Positions 18,703 to 27,780 of a stretch of DNA of 64,000 nt are shown one piece after another (positions within the stretch are counted from its first letter, which is position 1; each line of letters opens with the position of its first letter). The notes below the pieces were generated by a model. That model saw nothing but the letters and a program-made list of their open reading frames with translations. It was not told where the DNA came from and did no database searches. The DNA is from Dorea longicatena. GTDB lineage: Bacteria > Bacillota > Clostridia > Lachnospirales > Lachnospiraceae. The position numbers and the translations under genes are program-made. The DNA is taken from the NCBI RefSeq assembly GCF_024168045.1, contig NZ_CP100126.1:203501-267500 (forward strand), given 5' to 3'.

Positions 18703-20171
18703 TGAAGAAGAATATTTTAATATTAAAACAGATATGCAAATGCATACAGAAGAAGACGGTACTGAATCAATTCTATATGAATATCCAGAACGGAGAAATT
18801 GTTAATCTGATCGGGATGGAAGACAGCGGGAAGGAAGATGTATTTTCCATTCTGTTCGGGCAGGAGAAGATTGACAGCGGGGAGATCGTGTTCAATCGCA
18901 GGAGTTATACACAGATGAGTCAAAGAATCGTGGAACATGCGGGTGGTATCTTTTTTATCAATAATGATGAACCGATGGTTGCGGAATTGTCTGTTGCGGA
19001 GAATTTGTATATCGTTGAGAAGATGAATTATTTCAAACGGAGCGTGTCACGAAAAAAGATGGAGACACAGGCGCAGTTTGTCTTTGCCAAATTCGGTATC
19101 GACATTGCGCCAGGGAAAAAAGTGGGAGAACTGAATGCATTCGAACAGCGTATCCTGAGAGTACTGCGGGCATATGTCAAGCGGGCAAAGCTGATTGTGA
19201 TCAATGACCTGATGGATGATTATCTTTGGCAGAGGATGGATAAGATTATCAGGATATTGAATCAGATCAAAGAAGAGGGGACCTCGATCTTATGGATTAA
19301 CAGTTATCCGGACAAGATTACCGAGATCGCAGACAAGACTTATGTGATCCGGCAGGGGAAAAATGTCACCACATTTTATAAAGGGGAATACGAGAAAGAG
19401 AAAATACTGAATTGCATGACCGGAAGTGCGAATACAGCAGAAAAAGATCTGAAACATAGTCTTAAGAACACCTATGCATTTGAGGTCAGAGACTTGAGTA
19501 ACTTTTATATCAGTAGTACAACCTTTGGCTGCAGAAGCGGTGAAATACTTGGAATCTATGACGTACAGAACAAATTTAGCCGGGAACTCAGAAGGACATT
19601 GTTGGGAAGAAGATTTTATAACGGTTCTATCAGGATTGGCGGAAAAGAATATCAAGCAGAGCAGGAATATGGAGCTGTCCGGAGCGGGCTTGGAATCATA
19701 GACGGAAGTAAATATCAGGATCATATATTTGAAGAACTGACGATTCTGGAGAATATAGAATTGCCAATATATAAGAAAAATGCGAGAAAACGAATGTTTG
19801 TAAACAGCAGAGTTACAGAGTATATCAGACAAAAAGAATATGAATTTTTGGATTTGAAGAAGAGGAACATCCAGGATAAGGCAATCGGTCTGACCAAAGG
19901 AGAGGCCATGAGGCTGATTTTCCACAGATGGTTGTGGGTGAATCCGAAAGCGATTTGCTGTTTTCAGCCATTTCTGCGGCTGGATGTGGAGAGCAGGGAG
20001 TTTTTGTACCGCATTTTTCTGGAATTTGCACATAAAGGGACGGGTGTGATTATAAGTAGTGCAAATGTAGCGGATCTGACACCAATCTGTGATCGGATCA
20101 TAGAAATTGACGGAAATAAGATAAAAGAATCTGTCGAAAAATCATATTTTCCGGATATGTTCCAAAATTAG
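18702..20171 (+). CDS. Degenerate tandem ABC-ATPase-like protein, probably regulatory
   Basis: 489 residues with the two-domain layout of sugar ABC ATPases (RbsA/MglA), but the catalytic motifs have decayed. The first Walker A reads GMEDSGKED (38-46), with E replacing S/T; its Walker B reads LIVINDL in place of the hhhhDE form; the signature reads LNAFEQR. The second domain has no Walker A lysine (GIYDVQNKFSRE), a Walker B of ICCFQPF, and the signature LTKGEAM. The gene is not broken, so the loss looks selected. Sitting between a two-component system and a true ABC transporter, it may couple transporter state to the kinase. That is inference. Confidence 0.75.
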   Translation: MKKNILILKQICKCIQKKTVLNQFYMNIQNGEIVNLIGMEDSGKEDVFSILFGQEKIDSGEIVFNRRSYTQMSQRIVEHAGGIFFINNDEPMVAELSVAENLYIVEKMNYFKRSVSRKKMETQAQFVFAKFGIDIAPGKKVGELNAFEQRILRVLRAYVKRAKLIVINDLMDDYLWQRMDKIIRILNQIKEEGTSILWINSYPDKITEIADKTYVIRQGKNVTTFYKGEYEKEKILNCMTGSANTAEKDLKHSLKNTYAFEVRDLSNFYISSTTFGCRSGEILGIYDVQNKFSRELRRTLLGRRFYNGSIRIGGKEYQAEQEYGAVRSGLGIIDGSKYQDHIFEELTILENIELPIYKKNARKRMFVNSRVTEYIRQKEYEFLDLKKRNIQDKAIGLTKGEAMRLIFHRWLWVNPKAICCFQPFLRLDVESREFLYRIFLEFAHKGTGVIISSANVADLTPICDRIIEIDGNKIKESVEKSYFPDMFQN

Positions 20172-20264
20172 ACCACTTTTTCCAAAATCCCCCACATTGT
20201 TTGAGGATGGGCGGGACAATATAATAGAGACATAATCAATCACTTAAACGAAGGAGGAGAAGAA

Positions 20265-21260
20265 ATGAAAAAGATCGTGAAAAAATTAGTGGCAGCAGCA
20301 CTTGCATTGACGATGGTTCTGTCAATGGCAGCCTGCAGCATGGGAGATGAGAAGAAAGAATCTTCCGATTCAGGTAAGAAGAGTGACGGAGAGGTAAAAG
20401 TCGGATTTGTTGTAAGTGATATGTCGGACGCATTCTTTGCACATCTGATCAAGAACATTGAAAAATATGCGAAAGAAGAAGGCGTAACTTTCACAGCAAA
20501 AGAGTGTCCGGAGATCAGCGATAAGATCACAGGAATCGAGAACTTTGTACAGTCAGGATGTGACGTTATTATTTGTCATGTAACAGACGCAGATGCATTA
20601 AAAGATGCTGCAACAAGTGCAGAAGATGCAGGTGTACGTTTTATTTCCTATGACTCAGATATCGACGGAACATCAGGATTCATCGGAATCGACAACCATG
20701 AATATGGATATGCAATCGGTAAAAATGCAGCAGAATGGATCAACGATAACTTTGAAGAGAACGAAAAAGTTAAAGTTGGTGTCTGCAACTACCCGGATTA
20801 TCCATTCCTGGTAACAAGAGAAGAAGGTATCCTTGACGCATTAAAAGAACTTGCTCCAAATGCAAATGTAGAAGTAACTGCAAAAGCAGGATACACTCCG
20901 GAAGGTGTAGATGTCGGAGATGCATGGGTACAGTCTAACAAAGACTTAAATGTTGTTGTAGGAATCAACGATGCTGGTGTATTAGGTGTATACGAATCAT
21001 TTAAATCAGCAGGAATTAAAAATGATAAATTAGGTATGTTCGGCGGAGATGCAGTAGATGATGCACTTGCAGCAATCGAAGAAGGCGGAGCTTTCAAAGC
21101 AACTGTAAGTACAAACATGCTGAAAAATGCTAACTATTTCATCGATATGGCAGTTGAACTTGCTAAGAACGGAAAATTAGAAGAAAGAGAAAAATTATTC
21201 CCATTAGAAGGAATTACTGCAGATAACGTAGCAGAATATAAGAAGAGCATCGAAGAGTAG
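20265..21260 (+). CDS. Sugar ABC transporter substrate-binding lipoprotein (RbsB-like)
   Basis: 331 residues: lipoprotein signal with lipobox SMAAC (Cys 24), a Ser/Lys-rich linker, then a type I periplasmic-binding fold beginning VKVGFVVSDMSDAFFAHLIKNIEKYA (in part FVVSDMSDAFFAHL) and including GIDNHEYGYAIGKNAAEW. This family binds ribose, galactose, xylose or autoinducer-like sugars; the sugar cannot be told here. It opens the transporter part of the cluster with AGGAGGAG upstream. A weak promoter (TTGTTT-17-TATAAT, ending near 20225) lies in the gap after the degenerate ABC gene. Confidence 0.9.
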   Translation: MKKIVKKLVAAALALTMVLSMAACSMGDEKKESSDSGKKSDGEVKVGFVVSDMSDAFFAHLIKNIEKYAKEEGVTFTAKECPEISDKITGIENFVQSGCDVIICHVTDADALKDAATSAEDAGVRFISYDSDIDGTSGFIGIDNHEYGYAIGKNAAEWINDNFEENEKVKVGVCNYPDYPFLVTREEGILDALKELAPNANVEVTAKAGYTPEGVDVGDAWVQSNKDLNVVVGINDAGVLGVYESFKSAGIKNDKLGMFGGDAVDDALAAIEEGGAFKATVSTNMLKNANYFIDMAVELAKNGKLEEREKLFPLEGITADNVAEYKKSIEE

Positions 21261-21355
21261 CAGACGAAGAAAGAACGTATGGAAGATTAATGGTATGAGG
21301 CGTCGTACTCATACCATTAATTTTTCCAGAAAGAGCATAAGGACGGTGAAGCTAT

Positions 21356-22840
21356 ATGGAAAACATTTTGGAAATAAAAGATGTTACAAAACGATATCCG
21401 GGCGTAGTTGCTTTAAATCACGTTTCTTTTGAAGTTGCGAAGGGCGAGGTACATGCACTGGTAGGAGAAAACGGTGCAGGTAAATCGACGATGATTAAAA
21501 CGATTACGGGGGCAATCACACCAGATGAAGGTAAAGTTATTTATGAGGGAAAAGAATATACAGAACTGAATCCGATCTTATCGAGCCAGATCGGAATCGA
21601 AGCAATCTACCAGGAATTCAATCTGGCACCGGAACTGACTGTACAGGAAAATATATATATGGGTACGAAAGTCAACCAGAGCATATTCATTGACCGAAAG
21701 GAACTGGCAGAGCGTACAAAAAAGATATTAAAAGAATTAAATACGAATATTGATCCAAATGTAAGAATCAAAGATTTGACTGTAGCGTATATGCAGCTGG
21801 TAGAGATCGCAAAGGCACTGGCAAAAAATGTAAAGCTTCTGATCATGGATGAGCCGACGGCACCGCTTACGGATAATGAAGTTGAGATTTTATTTAAACT
21901 CGTAAGGAATCTGAAAAAAAGGGGCGTTTCGATTATTTATATCTCTCACCGTATGGACGAGATATTTGAACTGGCTGACCGCATTACGGTAATGCGTGAC
22001 GGCGAAGTAATCAAAACAGTTAACAAAGAAGATACGAATAAGAATCAGTTAATATATGATATGGTTGGCCGTAAACTGACAGAGACCTATCCGGAAAGAC
22101 ATCCAAAATTAGGAAAAACATTGCTGGAAGTAAAGAATCTGTGCGGATCATCCAATGAAGAGACAACATTCTCCGTCCGTGAGGGTGAGATCGTCGGACT
22201 GGCAGGATTGGTCGGTGCTGGCAGAACAGAAATCGCAAGATTGATCATCGGAGCAGATAAAAAATATTCCGGTACGGTCTGCGTAGACGGAAAAGAAGTT
22301 ACCATACATTCTCCGAAAGATGCGATCCAGCATGGAATTGCATATGTTTCGGAAGACCGTAAGAATCAAGGAGTACTTCTGAAGATGTCGATCCGGTGGA
22401 ACATTACATTGCCAATCTTAAGAGAACTGTCAAAGATGACATTCATTAATTTTAAAGAGGAAAATAAGTGTGTAGACAAATACAAAGATGCACTTCGGAT
22501 AAAAACTCCTTCCATCAATCAACTGGTAGGAAATCTGTCAGGAGGTAACCAACAGAAAGTTGCAGTTGCGAAATGGTTGGCAAGCGAGTCGAAGATCCTG
22601 ATACTGGATGAGCCAACAAGAGGTATCGACGTAGGGGCAAAACAGGAGATTTACGAACTGATCAACCGTCTGACGGACGAAGGGCTTGCAATCATCATGA
22701 TCTCATCAGAGATGGAAGAGATCATGGGAATGTCAGACAGAATGCTGGTCATGGCAGAAGGACGAATTGTAGGCGAACTTGACAGAGAAGAATTCTCGCA
22801 GAATCAGATTATGAAGTATGCGTCGAATATAACGGACTAA
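21356..22840 (+). CDS. Sugar ABC transporter ATP-binding protein (RbsA/MglA-like)
   Basis: 494 residues, two ABC domains in one chain. Domain 1 has Walker A GENGAGKST (37-45) and Walker B LLIMDEPT. Domain 2 has the GLVGAGRTE loop usual for this family, signature LSGGNQQKV and Walker B ILILDEPTRGIDVG. It powers uptake through the permease encoded next, 16 bases on. The contrast with the degenerate paralogue at 18702-20171 is sharp: every motif is intact here. Confidence 0.93.
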   Translation: MENILEIKDVTKRYPGVVALNHVSFEVAKGEVHALVGENGAGKSTMIKTITGAITPDEGKVIYEGKEYTELNPILSSQIGIEAIYQEFNLAPELTVQENIYMGTKVNQSIFIDRKELAERTKKILKELNTNIDPNVRIKDLTVAYMQLVEIAKALAKNVKLLIMDEPTAPLTDNEVEILFKLVRNLKKRGVSIIYISHRMDEIFELADRITVMRDGEVIKTVNKEDTNKNQLIYDMVGRKLTETYPERHPKLGKTLLEVKNLCGSSNEETTFSVREGEIVGLAGLVGAGRTEIARLIIGADKKYSGTVCVDGKEVTIHSPKDAIQHGIAYVSEDRKNQGVLLKMSIRWNITLPILRELSKMTFINFKEENKCVDKYKDALRIKTPSINQLVGNLSGGNQQKVAVAKWLASESKILILDEPTRGIDVGAKQEIYELINRLTDEGLAIIMISSEMEEIMGMSDRMLVMAEGRIVGELDREEFSQNQIMKYASNITD

Positions 22841-22856
22841 GATGGGAGGAAGAGAT

Positions 22857-23825
22857 ATGGATAAGTTGAAAAGCTTTATAAAACAATACTTTGTTTTGGT
22901 AATATTAATAGTACTGATTATTTTATTTGGATGTTTGCGGCCAGAGTCATTCTTGACGATGTCGAATATGTTTACGGTTATCAGACAATCTTCGATCATG
23001 GGAATTGCAACGATCGGACTGTTATTTGTAATGGTTGCAGGTGGTATCGACCTGTCGCTTGGTTCCGTTATTTCCGTTGAATCGGTACTGGTTGCAGTAT
23101 TATTGACCAAGTTCGGATGGGGACTGTTACCGGCTTACTTATGCGGACTTGCCGGTGGAACACTGGTTGGACTGGTTACAGGAGCGATCATTGTAAAGAC
23201 AGGAATCTTCCCGATGATCGGAACACTGGCACTTCAGATCATCTTACAGGGAATTGCATACCTCGTATGCGGAGGAATGCCGGTATCTAATCTGCCGCTG
23301 AATGCAAAGATGATCGGACAGGGTTATATCGGACCAATCCCAATCCCGGTAATCGTATTCATTATTGTGATTATTATCGCGGCACTGGTACTGAACCGTA
23401 CATATATCGGAAGACACTTCTACGCAATCGGAAGTAACGAAGAAGCAGCAAGATTATCCGGTATCAATACGAATAAATTAAAAGTTGCTACATATGCAAT
23501 CGGTGGATTCTTATCAGGACTTGCCGGAATCATCATGCTGGCACGTATCAGTTCCGGACAGCCGACAGCAGGAAAGAATATGGAGATGGACTGTCTGACA
23601 GCAGCAGTCATCGGTGGTGTCAGTCTGACAGGCGGAGAAGGAAAAATCTCTACAGCTGTATGTGGCGTACTGATCATCGGAGTTCTGACCAATGGTATGA
23701 CAATCATGAATATCAGCGAATATTATCAGTTGGTCATCAGAGGATGCATCTTCCTTGGAGCTGTATGTCTGGATGGAATCCAGAAACAGATTGCAGGAGG
23801 AAAGAAGGTTAAGAAAGCAGCATAG
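22857..23825 (+). CDS. Sugar ABC transporter permease (RbsC-like)
   Basis: 322 residues, strongly hydrophobic, with about eight to ten membrane segments and the family motif GGIDLSLGSV near residue 60. The cytoplasmic loop AIGSNEEAARLSGINTNKLK, typical of RbsC, contacts the ATPase. I chose ATG 22857, which has GGGAGGA seven bases upstream; the ATG at 22842 lies inside that ribosome site. It ends the transporter unit at a terminator. Confidence 0.92.
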   Translation: MDKLKSFIKQYFVLVILIVLIILFGCLRPESFLTMSNMFTVIRQSSIMGIATIGLLFVMVAGGIDLSLGSVISVESVLVAVLLTKFGWGLLPAYLCGLAGGTLVGLVTGAIIVKTGIFPMIGTLALQIILQGIAYLVCGGMPVSNLPLNAKMIGQGYIGPIPIPVIVFIIVIIIAALVLNRTYIGRHFYAIGSNEEAARLSGINTNKLKVATYAIGGFLSGLAGIIMLARISSGQPTAGKNMEMDCLTAAVIGGVSLTGGEGKISTAVCGVLIIGVLTNGMTIMNISEYYQLVIRGCIFLGAVCLDGIQKQIAGGKKVKKAA

Positions 23826-23854
23826 ATCAAATCATAGATATATCCTCGCGCAGG

Positions 23855-23881
23855 GATGTGGTGTAAACCACATCTTTGTGT
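23855..23881 (+). terminator. Terminator after the sugar transporter operon
   Basis: Perfect 8-bp stem GATGTGGT (23855-23862) / ACCACATC (23867-23874) with a GTAA loop, followed by TTTGTGTT. Confidence 0.85.
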
Positions 23882-23928
23882 TATTCGGAAGAGTGTATGA
23901 AAGAAAATAGGGAAAGGCAGGGGAAGAC

Positions 23929-24894
23929 ATGACAAATTACAGAAAATTCATGGAACCGGAATATGGAGAGCCGGCACCAGAGGTAATCATTTATCCATCT
24001 CAGGAAATGGATATGGAACATCTAGCAAGATGGAGAAAAAAGAATGATTATGAATCTGTTGCTGAGATAACGGAAGAAATCAGGCATTGCATCTGTTATC
24101 CGAATCTGATGAAGATTGATACAGAAGATGTAAAGATTTTGGGACCGCAAGGAAATGTGAATACAAGAATCTACAAACCAGAAGGGGAAGAACTATTTCC
24201 AGTTCTGATCTATTACCATGGCGGAAGTTTTTCGATGAACAGTATAGAAGTATATGAGTATGTGTGCAGATATCTTGCATATACCGGTAATATGATTGTG
24301 GTGGCACCAGATTATCATCTGGCGCCGGAGTATAAGTTTCCGGCAGGACTAAATGAGGCATATGAAACTCTAGTATGGACAAAAAATAATATTGGATTAT
24401 ACTATGGAGATGAGGGAAATATTAGTGTGGCAGGTGATAGTTCTGGCGGAAATTTTGCAGCAGCAGTTTCGATTATGGCAAGGGATCAAGAAGGACCGAA
24501 AATTCGGAAACAGATACTCTTCTATCCACTGACCACAAATTATGAAGAAGAAATCACAGATTCAGAACAACATTATCAAGTCGGATATTTTCTTAATTAT
24601 AATTGTATGAATAATCCGATGGCACATTATTTTGAAAATGAGGAAGATGTTAAAAATTCATTAGCATCGCCACTGTTGGAAGATAATTTGAAAGGACTTC
24701 CGCCTGCGTGTTTTATTTCGGCGGAATGTGATCCACTTTTAGATCAGGGCTTACAGTATGCGGCGAAACTTCAAGATGCAGGAGTGAAGGTAGAATATCA
24801 TATTTTGAAAGGGATGCTTCATGGATTCATTAATCGTACTTATGGAAAAAGCTTTGAAGCATTGGAATTAGCAGCTGACTTTGTTAATAATTAA
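23929..24894 (+). CDS. Alpha/beta-hydrolase esterase (HSL family)
   Basis: 321 residues with the hormone-sensitive-lipase oxyanion motif YYHGGSF (about 95-101), the nucleophile elbow GDSSGG (about 169-174), an Asp in ECDPLLDQG and a His in LHGFI near the C-terminus. A soluble cytoplasmic carboxylesterase; perhaps it deacetylates sugars or esters brought in by the adjacent transporter, by position only. The ATG follows GGAAAGGCAGGGG. It follows a terminator, so it forms a new unit. Confidence 0.88.
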   Translation: MTNYRKFMEPEYGEPAPEVIIYPSQEMDMEHLARWRKKNDYESVAEITEEIRHCICYPNLMKIDTEDVKILGPQGNVNTRIYKPEGEELFPVLIYYHGGSFSMNSIEVYEYVCRYLAYTGNMIVVAPDYHLAPEYKFPAGLNEAYETLVWTKNNIGLYYGDEGNISVAGDSSGGNFAAAVSIMARDQEGPKIRKQILFYPLTTNYEEEITDSEQHYQVGYFLNYNCMNNPMAHYFENEEDVKNSLASPLLEDNLKGLPPACFISAECDPLLDQGLQYAAKLQDAGVKVEYHILKGMLHGFINRTYGKSFEALELAADFVNN

Positions 24895-24976
24895 ATCTTT
24901 GCTGCCTGCCTGTAACAAGCGAACATTTTTCATGATGTTTTGTGCCTTGAGCAGTGCGAAAGGAATGAATGTAAAA

Positions 24977-25558
24977 ATGGATAAAACGTGGACAACAATT
25001 TTTTATCAGGAAACAAATCCAGTAAGAAGAATGGAATTGTTGAGAGAAAATACAGGTAATGGAGAAAGGAAAGAAGAACAGTATCGGAACCAACTCTGGA
25101 TTGCAAGATATGGAAAAAGTAGTCCTGTGAAAGATGAATTTGTAGGATGCCTTTTGGATTTAAAATATCTGGCAGAGGTCATAACGATAGATTGGGGAGG
25201 AAAACGAAGAAAGCAGGGAATGCAGATTATTGATACTTTGGGAATGTCGGAAATAGAGAGTCGGGACGAATTGTATCATAAAATTCTTCTAGAAGAACTT
25301 CAGAATGTATTTTTGAAATATATTGAGGTTAGCAGAAATGGTCGAGATTTTACATCATTTGTATTTGGAGTGGGACAACTAACAGAAGAAGGAATTGCGA
25401 AAAAAATAGCACAACAAATTAATATGATCGCATTTCAGGCACCACATTTGCTTCATATGGACAAAGAGTTTGCATTATTACAGGAAGCAGCACTTTTGGC
25501 TTTTAGACAATTATACCCGAATAAAGAATATTTTTCGGAAAATAATCTGCCATTTTAG
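24977..25558 (+). CDS. Conserved hypothetical protein (possibly DUF6553 family)
   Basis: 193 residues from ATG 24977, mostly helical, no signal or membrane segment. The pattern IFYQETNPVRRMELL at the start and FVGCLLDLKYLAEV in the middle look like a Lachnospiraceae family I recall as DUF6553; this is not certain. The frame is open back to 24881, overlapping the esterase end, but AAAGGA at 24959-24964 supports a start at 24965 or 24977. Function unknown. Confidence 0.6.
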   Translation: MDKTWTTIFYQETNPVRRMELLRENTGNGERKEEQYRNQLWIARYGKSSPVKDEFVGCLLDLKYLAEVITIDWGGKRRKQGMQIIDTLGMSEIESRDELYHKILLEELQNVFLKYIEVSRNGRDFTSFVFGVGQLTEEGIAKKIAQQINMIAFQAPHLLHMDKEFALLQEAALLAFRQLYPNKEYFSENNLPF

Positions 25559-25631
25559 AATAATCTTATTTCTAAATTTTATGTAGAACGAATGTTTATT
25601 TTTATAGTTTGGTCTTTGAGAATTTAAAAAT

Positions 25632-25681
25632 AAAAAATCGCTGAATCCATTGAATTTATTGGATTACAGCGATTTTTTGTT
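25632..25681. terminator. Bidirectional terminator before murI
   Basis: AAATCGCTG then ATCCA pairs with TGGAT then CAGCGATTT, with A and T tracts at the two ends. Confidence 0.85.
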
Positions 25682-25706
25682 TTTAAAAATGTCGGAGAAT
25701 TACTAC

Positions 25707-25735
25707 TTGAAAATGCACGTCCAAGACGGTACAAT
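25707..25735 (+). promoter_or_regulatory. Sigma-A-type promoter of murI
   Basis: TTGAAA (25707-25712), 17-base spacer, TACAAT (25730-25735), 43 bases before the GTG start. Confidence 0.75.
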
Positions 25736-25777
25736 AGTAAAATATGGTGGAGTATTCATAAAAGGAGATTTAATATC

Positions 25778-26599
25778 GTGGAAAATAAAAACAGGAACAC
25801 TGCAGCAATCGGTGTGTTTGATTCGGGAGTCGGCGGTTTGACCGTCACAAGAGAGATCATGCGTCAGCTGCCGAATGAAAATGTAGTATATTTTGGGGAT
25901 ACAGCAAGAGTTCCATACGGAAGTAAGTCAAAGAATAACATTATCCGTTTTTCCAGACAGATCATCCGTTTCCTGAAGACAAAGAATGTAAAGGCAATCG
26001 TGATCGCATGCAACACGGCCAGTGCACTGGCGCTGGAGACGGTGAAGGAAGAATTTGATATTCCGATCATTGGAGTGATCGTACCCGGAGCAAGAGCTGC
26101 CGTAAGAGAGACGAAAAACGGTCAGATCGGCGTACTTGGTACAGAGGCAACGATCAAGAGCGAGACTTATACCAAAGAGATCAGAAAACTTATGCCGGAA
26201 GCGGAAGTTATAGGAAAACCATGTCCGTTATTTGTTCCGCTGGTAGAAGAAGGATTTGCAAAGCATAAGATCACAGAAGAAGTGATCGATATCTATCTGT
26301 CTGATATGAGAAAGTCGGAGATTGATACACTGATTCTGGGATGTACCCATTATCCGCTTCTCAGATCCCGGATTATGGCATATTTTGGAGAGTCTGTACA
26401 TATTGTAAATCCGGCGTACGAGACAGCGATGGATTTGAAGCAGATACTGGAAGAGCAGAAAATTGCCAATACATCGGGAGAACCGGCGGCATATGATTTT
26501 TATGTCAGTGATGCAGCAGAAAAATTTAAGAAATTTGCCAATTCAATCCTGCCATATGATGTAGATAAGACACAGGCAATTGATATTGAAGATTATTAG
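25778..26599 (+). CDS. murI: Glutamate racemase
   Basis: Provides D-glutamate for peptidoglycan. 273 residues with GVFDSGVGGLTV near the start and the two catalytic cysteines in VIACNTAS (about 75) and GCTHYPLL (about 188). The GTG start is preceded by AAAGGAG. The DUF1934 gene follows after 8 bases, a pairing seen in related genomes. Confidence 0.95.
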   Translation: MENKNRNTAAIGVFDSGVGGLTVTREIMRQLPNENVVYFGDTARVPYGSKSKNNIIRFSRQIIRFLKTKNVKAIVIACNTASALALETVKEEFDIPIIGVIVPGARAAVRETKNGQIGVLGTEATIKSETYTKEIRKLMPEAEVIGKPCPLFVPLVEEGFAKHKITEEVIDIYLSDMRKSEIDTLILGCTHYPLLRSRIMAYFGESVHIVNPAYETAMDLKQILEEQKIANTSGEPAAYDFYVSDAAEKFKKFANSILPYDVDKTQAIDIEDY

Positions 26600-26607
26600 G
26601 AGAATAT

Positions 26608-27063
26608 ATGACAAAAGACGTATTATTAAGTATATCCGGTCTGCATCAGGATGTGACCGGGATAGAAGCGCAGGGTGATGAGCCGGGAAATGAACCGATC
26701 GAAGTGATCGCACCTGCGAATTATTATGAAAAAAACGGAAAACATTATGTGATTTATGATGAACTGGTAGAAGGAATTCCGGGAACGATCAAGAATAAGG
26801 TCAGAATTATGGATGACCGGAAGGTTGAGATCATTAAGAGCGGGATTACAAATACGCATATGGTATTCGAGAAAGACAAGATCAATATGACACAGTATGA
26901 GACACCATACGGTGAGATGATGATCGGGGTATTTACAAAAGATATCCGGTTCGAAGAACAGGATGAAAAGATCACGGTACATGTGAACTATGCGCTGGAC
27001 ATCAACGGAGATCCGGTTGCAGACTGTAATATAGACATAAAAATAACAGCATTGGGTCGATAG
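26608..27063 (+). CDS. DUF1934 beta-barrel protein
   Basis: 151 residues, lipocalin-like all-beta pattern (EVIAPANYYEKNGKHYVIYDE, in part YYEKNGKHYVIYDE; NTHMVFEKDK; VHVNYALDINGD). DUF1934 proteins such as B. subtilis YwiB have no proven function. It shares a transcript with murI; its last codons form one arm of the terminator that follows. Confidence 0.85.
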   Translation: MTKDVLLSISGLHQDVTGIEAQGDEPGNEPIEVIAPANYYEKNGKHYVIYDELVEGIPGTIKNKVRIMDDRKVEIIKSGITNTHMVFEKDKINMTQYETPYGEMMIGVFTKDIRFEEQDEKITVHVNYALDINGDPVADCNIDIKITALGR

Positions 27064-27086
27064 GTTCCAATGCTGTTATTTATTAA
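27041..27086. terminator. Bidirectional terminator shared by convergent genes
   Basis: Perfect 14-bp stem AATAACAGCATTGG (27042-27055) / CCAATGCTGTTATT (27067-27080). It contains the end of the DUF1934 gene and serves the convergent gene at 27091-27531. Confidence 0.9.
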
Positions 27087-27090
27087 GTAC

Positions 27091-27531
27091 TTATTTGTTT
27101 CTTAATCTTGCAAAAAATCCCTTTTTCTTTTCCGGTACGTCCAGCGGACCTCTTACACCTTTTACTGCTGTGATGTAAATACCGCTGATAGTAGCTTTTA
27201 CTTCTTTCTTAACCGGAATCAAAGGATAAACCTGTGCGTCGCACATAAGTGTCATGATCTTTGGTCCGACTTTGGCTTTTACTACCGGTACTTTAGAACG
27301 ACGAAGATACTTTGGTGTATTTTCGATTACGATATCCGGTAAGCCGGCTTCTTTTAATTTCATACGACCTTTATCGATAACCAGGATGGAAACAGTCTGT
27401 GCAACTGCATCAAGTTGTGCCTGCTGATCTGCCTGTTTCTTCTCGGCTTTCTTTCCAACGAAATATAATACAACACATGCAACGATCAAAATCACAAGGA
27501 TTACCAATAATACAATTGTAAATGTCTTCAC
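27091..27531 (-). CDS. Single-pass membrane protein of unknown function
   Basis: 146 residues: one N-terminal membrane helix (about 3-25), a charged Lys/Gln-rich coil, then a soluble domain with ILVIDKGRMKLKEAGLPD and VVKAKVGPKIMTLMCDAQVY. The tail is basic (KKKGFFARLRNK). I placed the start at GTG 27531, six bases after AGGAGG; upstream in-frame codons have no ribosome site. It looks conserved in the family, but I recognise no function. Confidence 0.75.
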   Translation of the reverse strand: MKTFTIVLLVILVILIVACVVLYFVGKKAEKKQADQQAQLDAVAQTVSILVIDKGRMKLKEAGLPDIVIENTPKYLRRSKVPVVKAKVGPKIMTLMCDAQVYPLIPVKKEVKATISGIYITAVKGVRGPLDVPEKKKGFFARLRNK

Positions 27532-27780
27532 AATAAACCTCCTATATTCTATATTCCATAACAAATATTCTAACATTGTTTTGGTGGGAGTGCAAGAAGT
27601 ATACGGGAAAAGTAGACGATTTCAAAATGAAAAATTTGATAAAAGAATGAAATATATGTGAAAATGCTATGAAAGTTTTTCTAAATGTGATATAACAAAA
27701 TAGTATGCGTAAACGTATACCAAGAAATCAGATGGGATTATGATGCCCACCTTAAAATGAATAATAAAACGAGGTGCACT

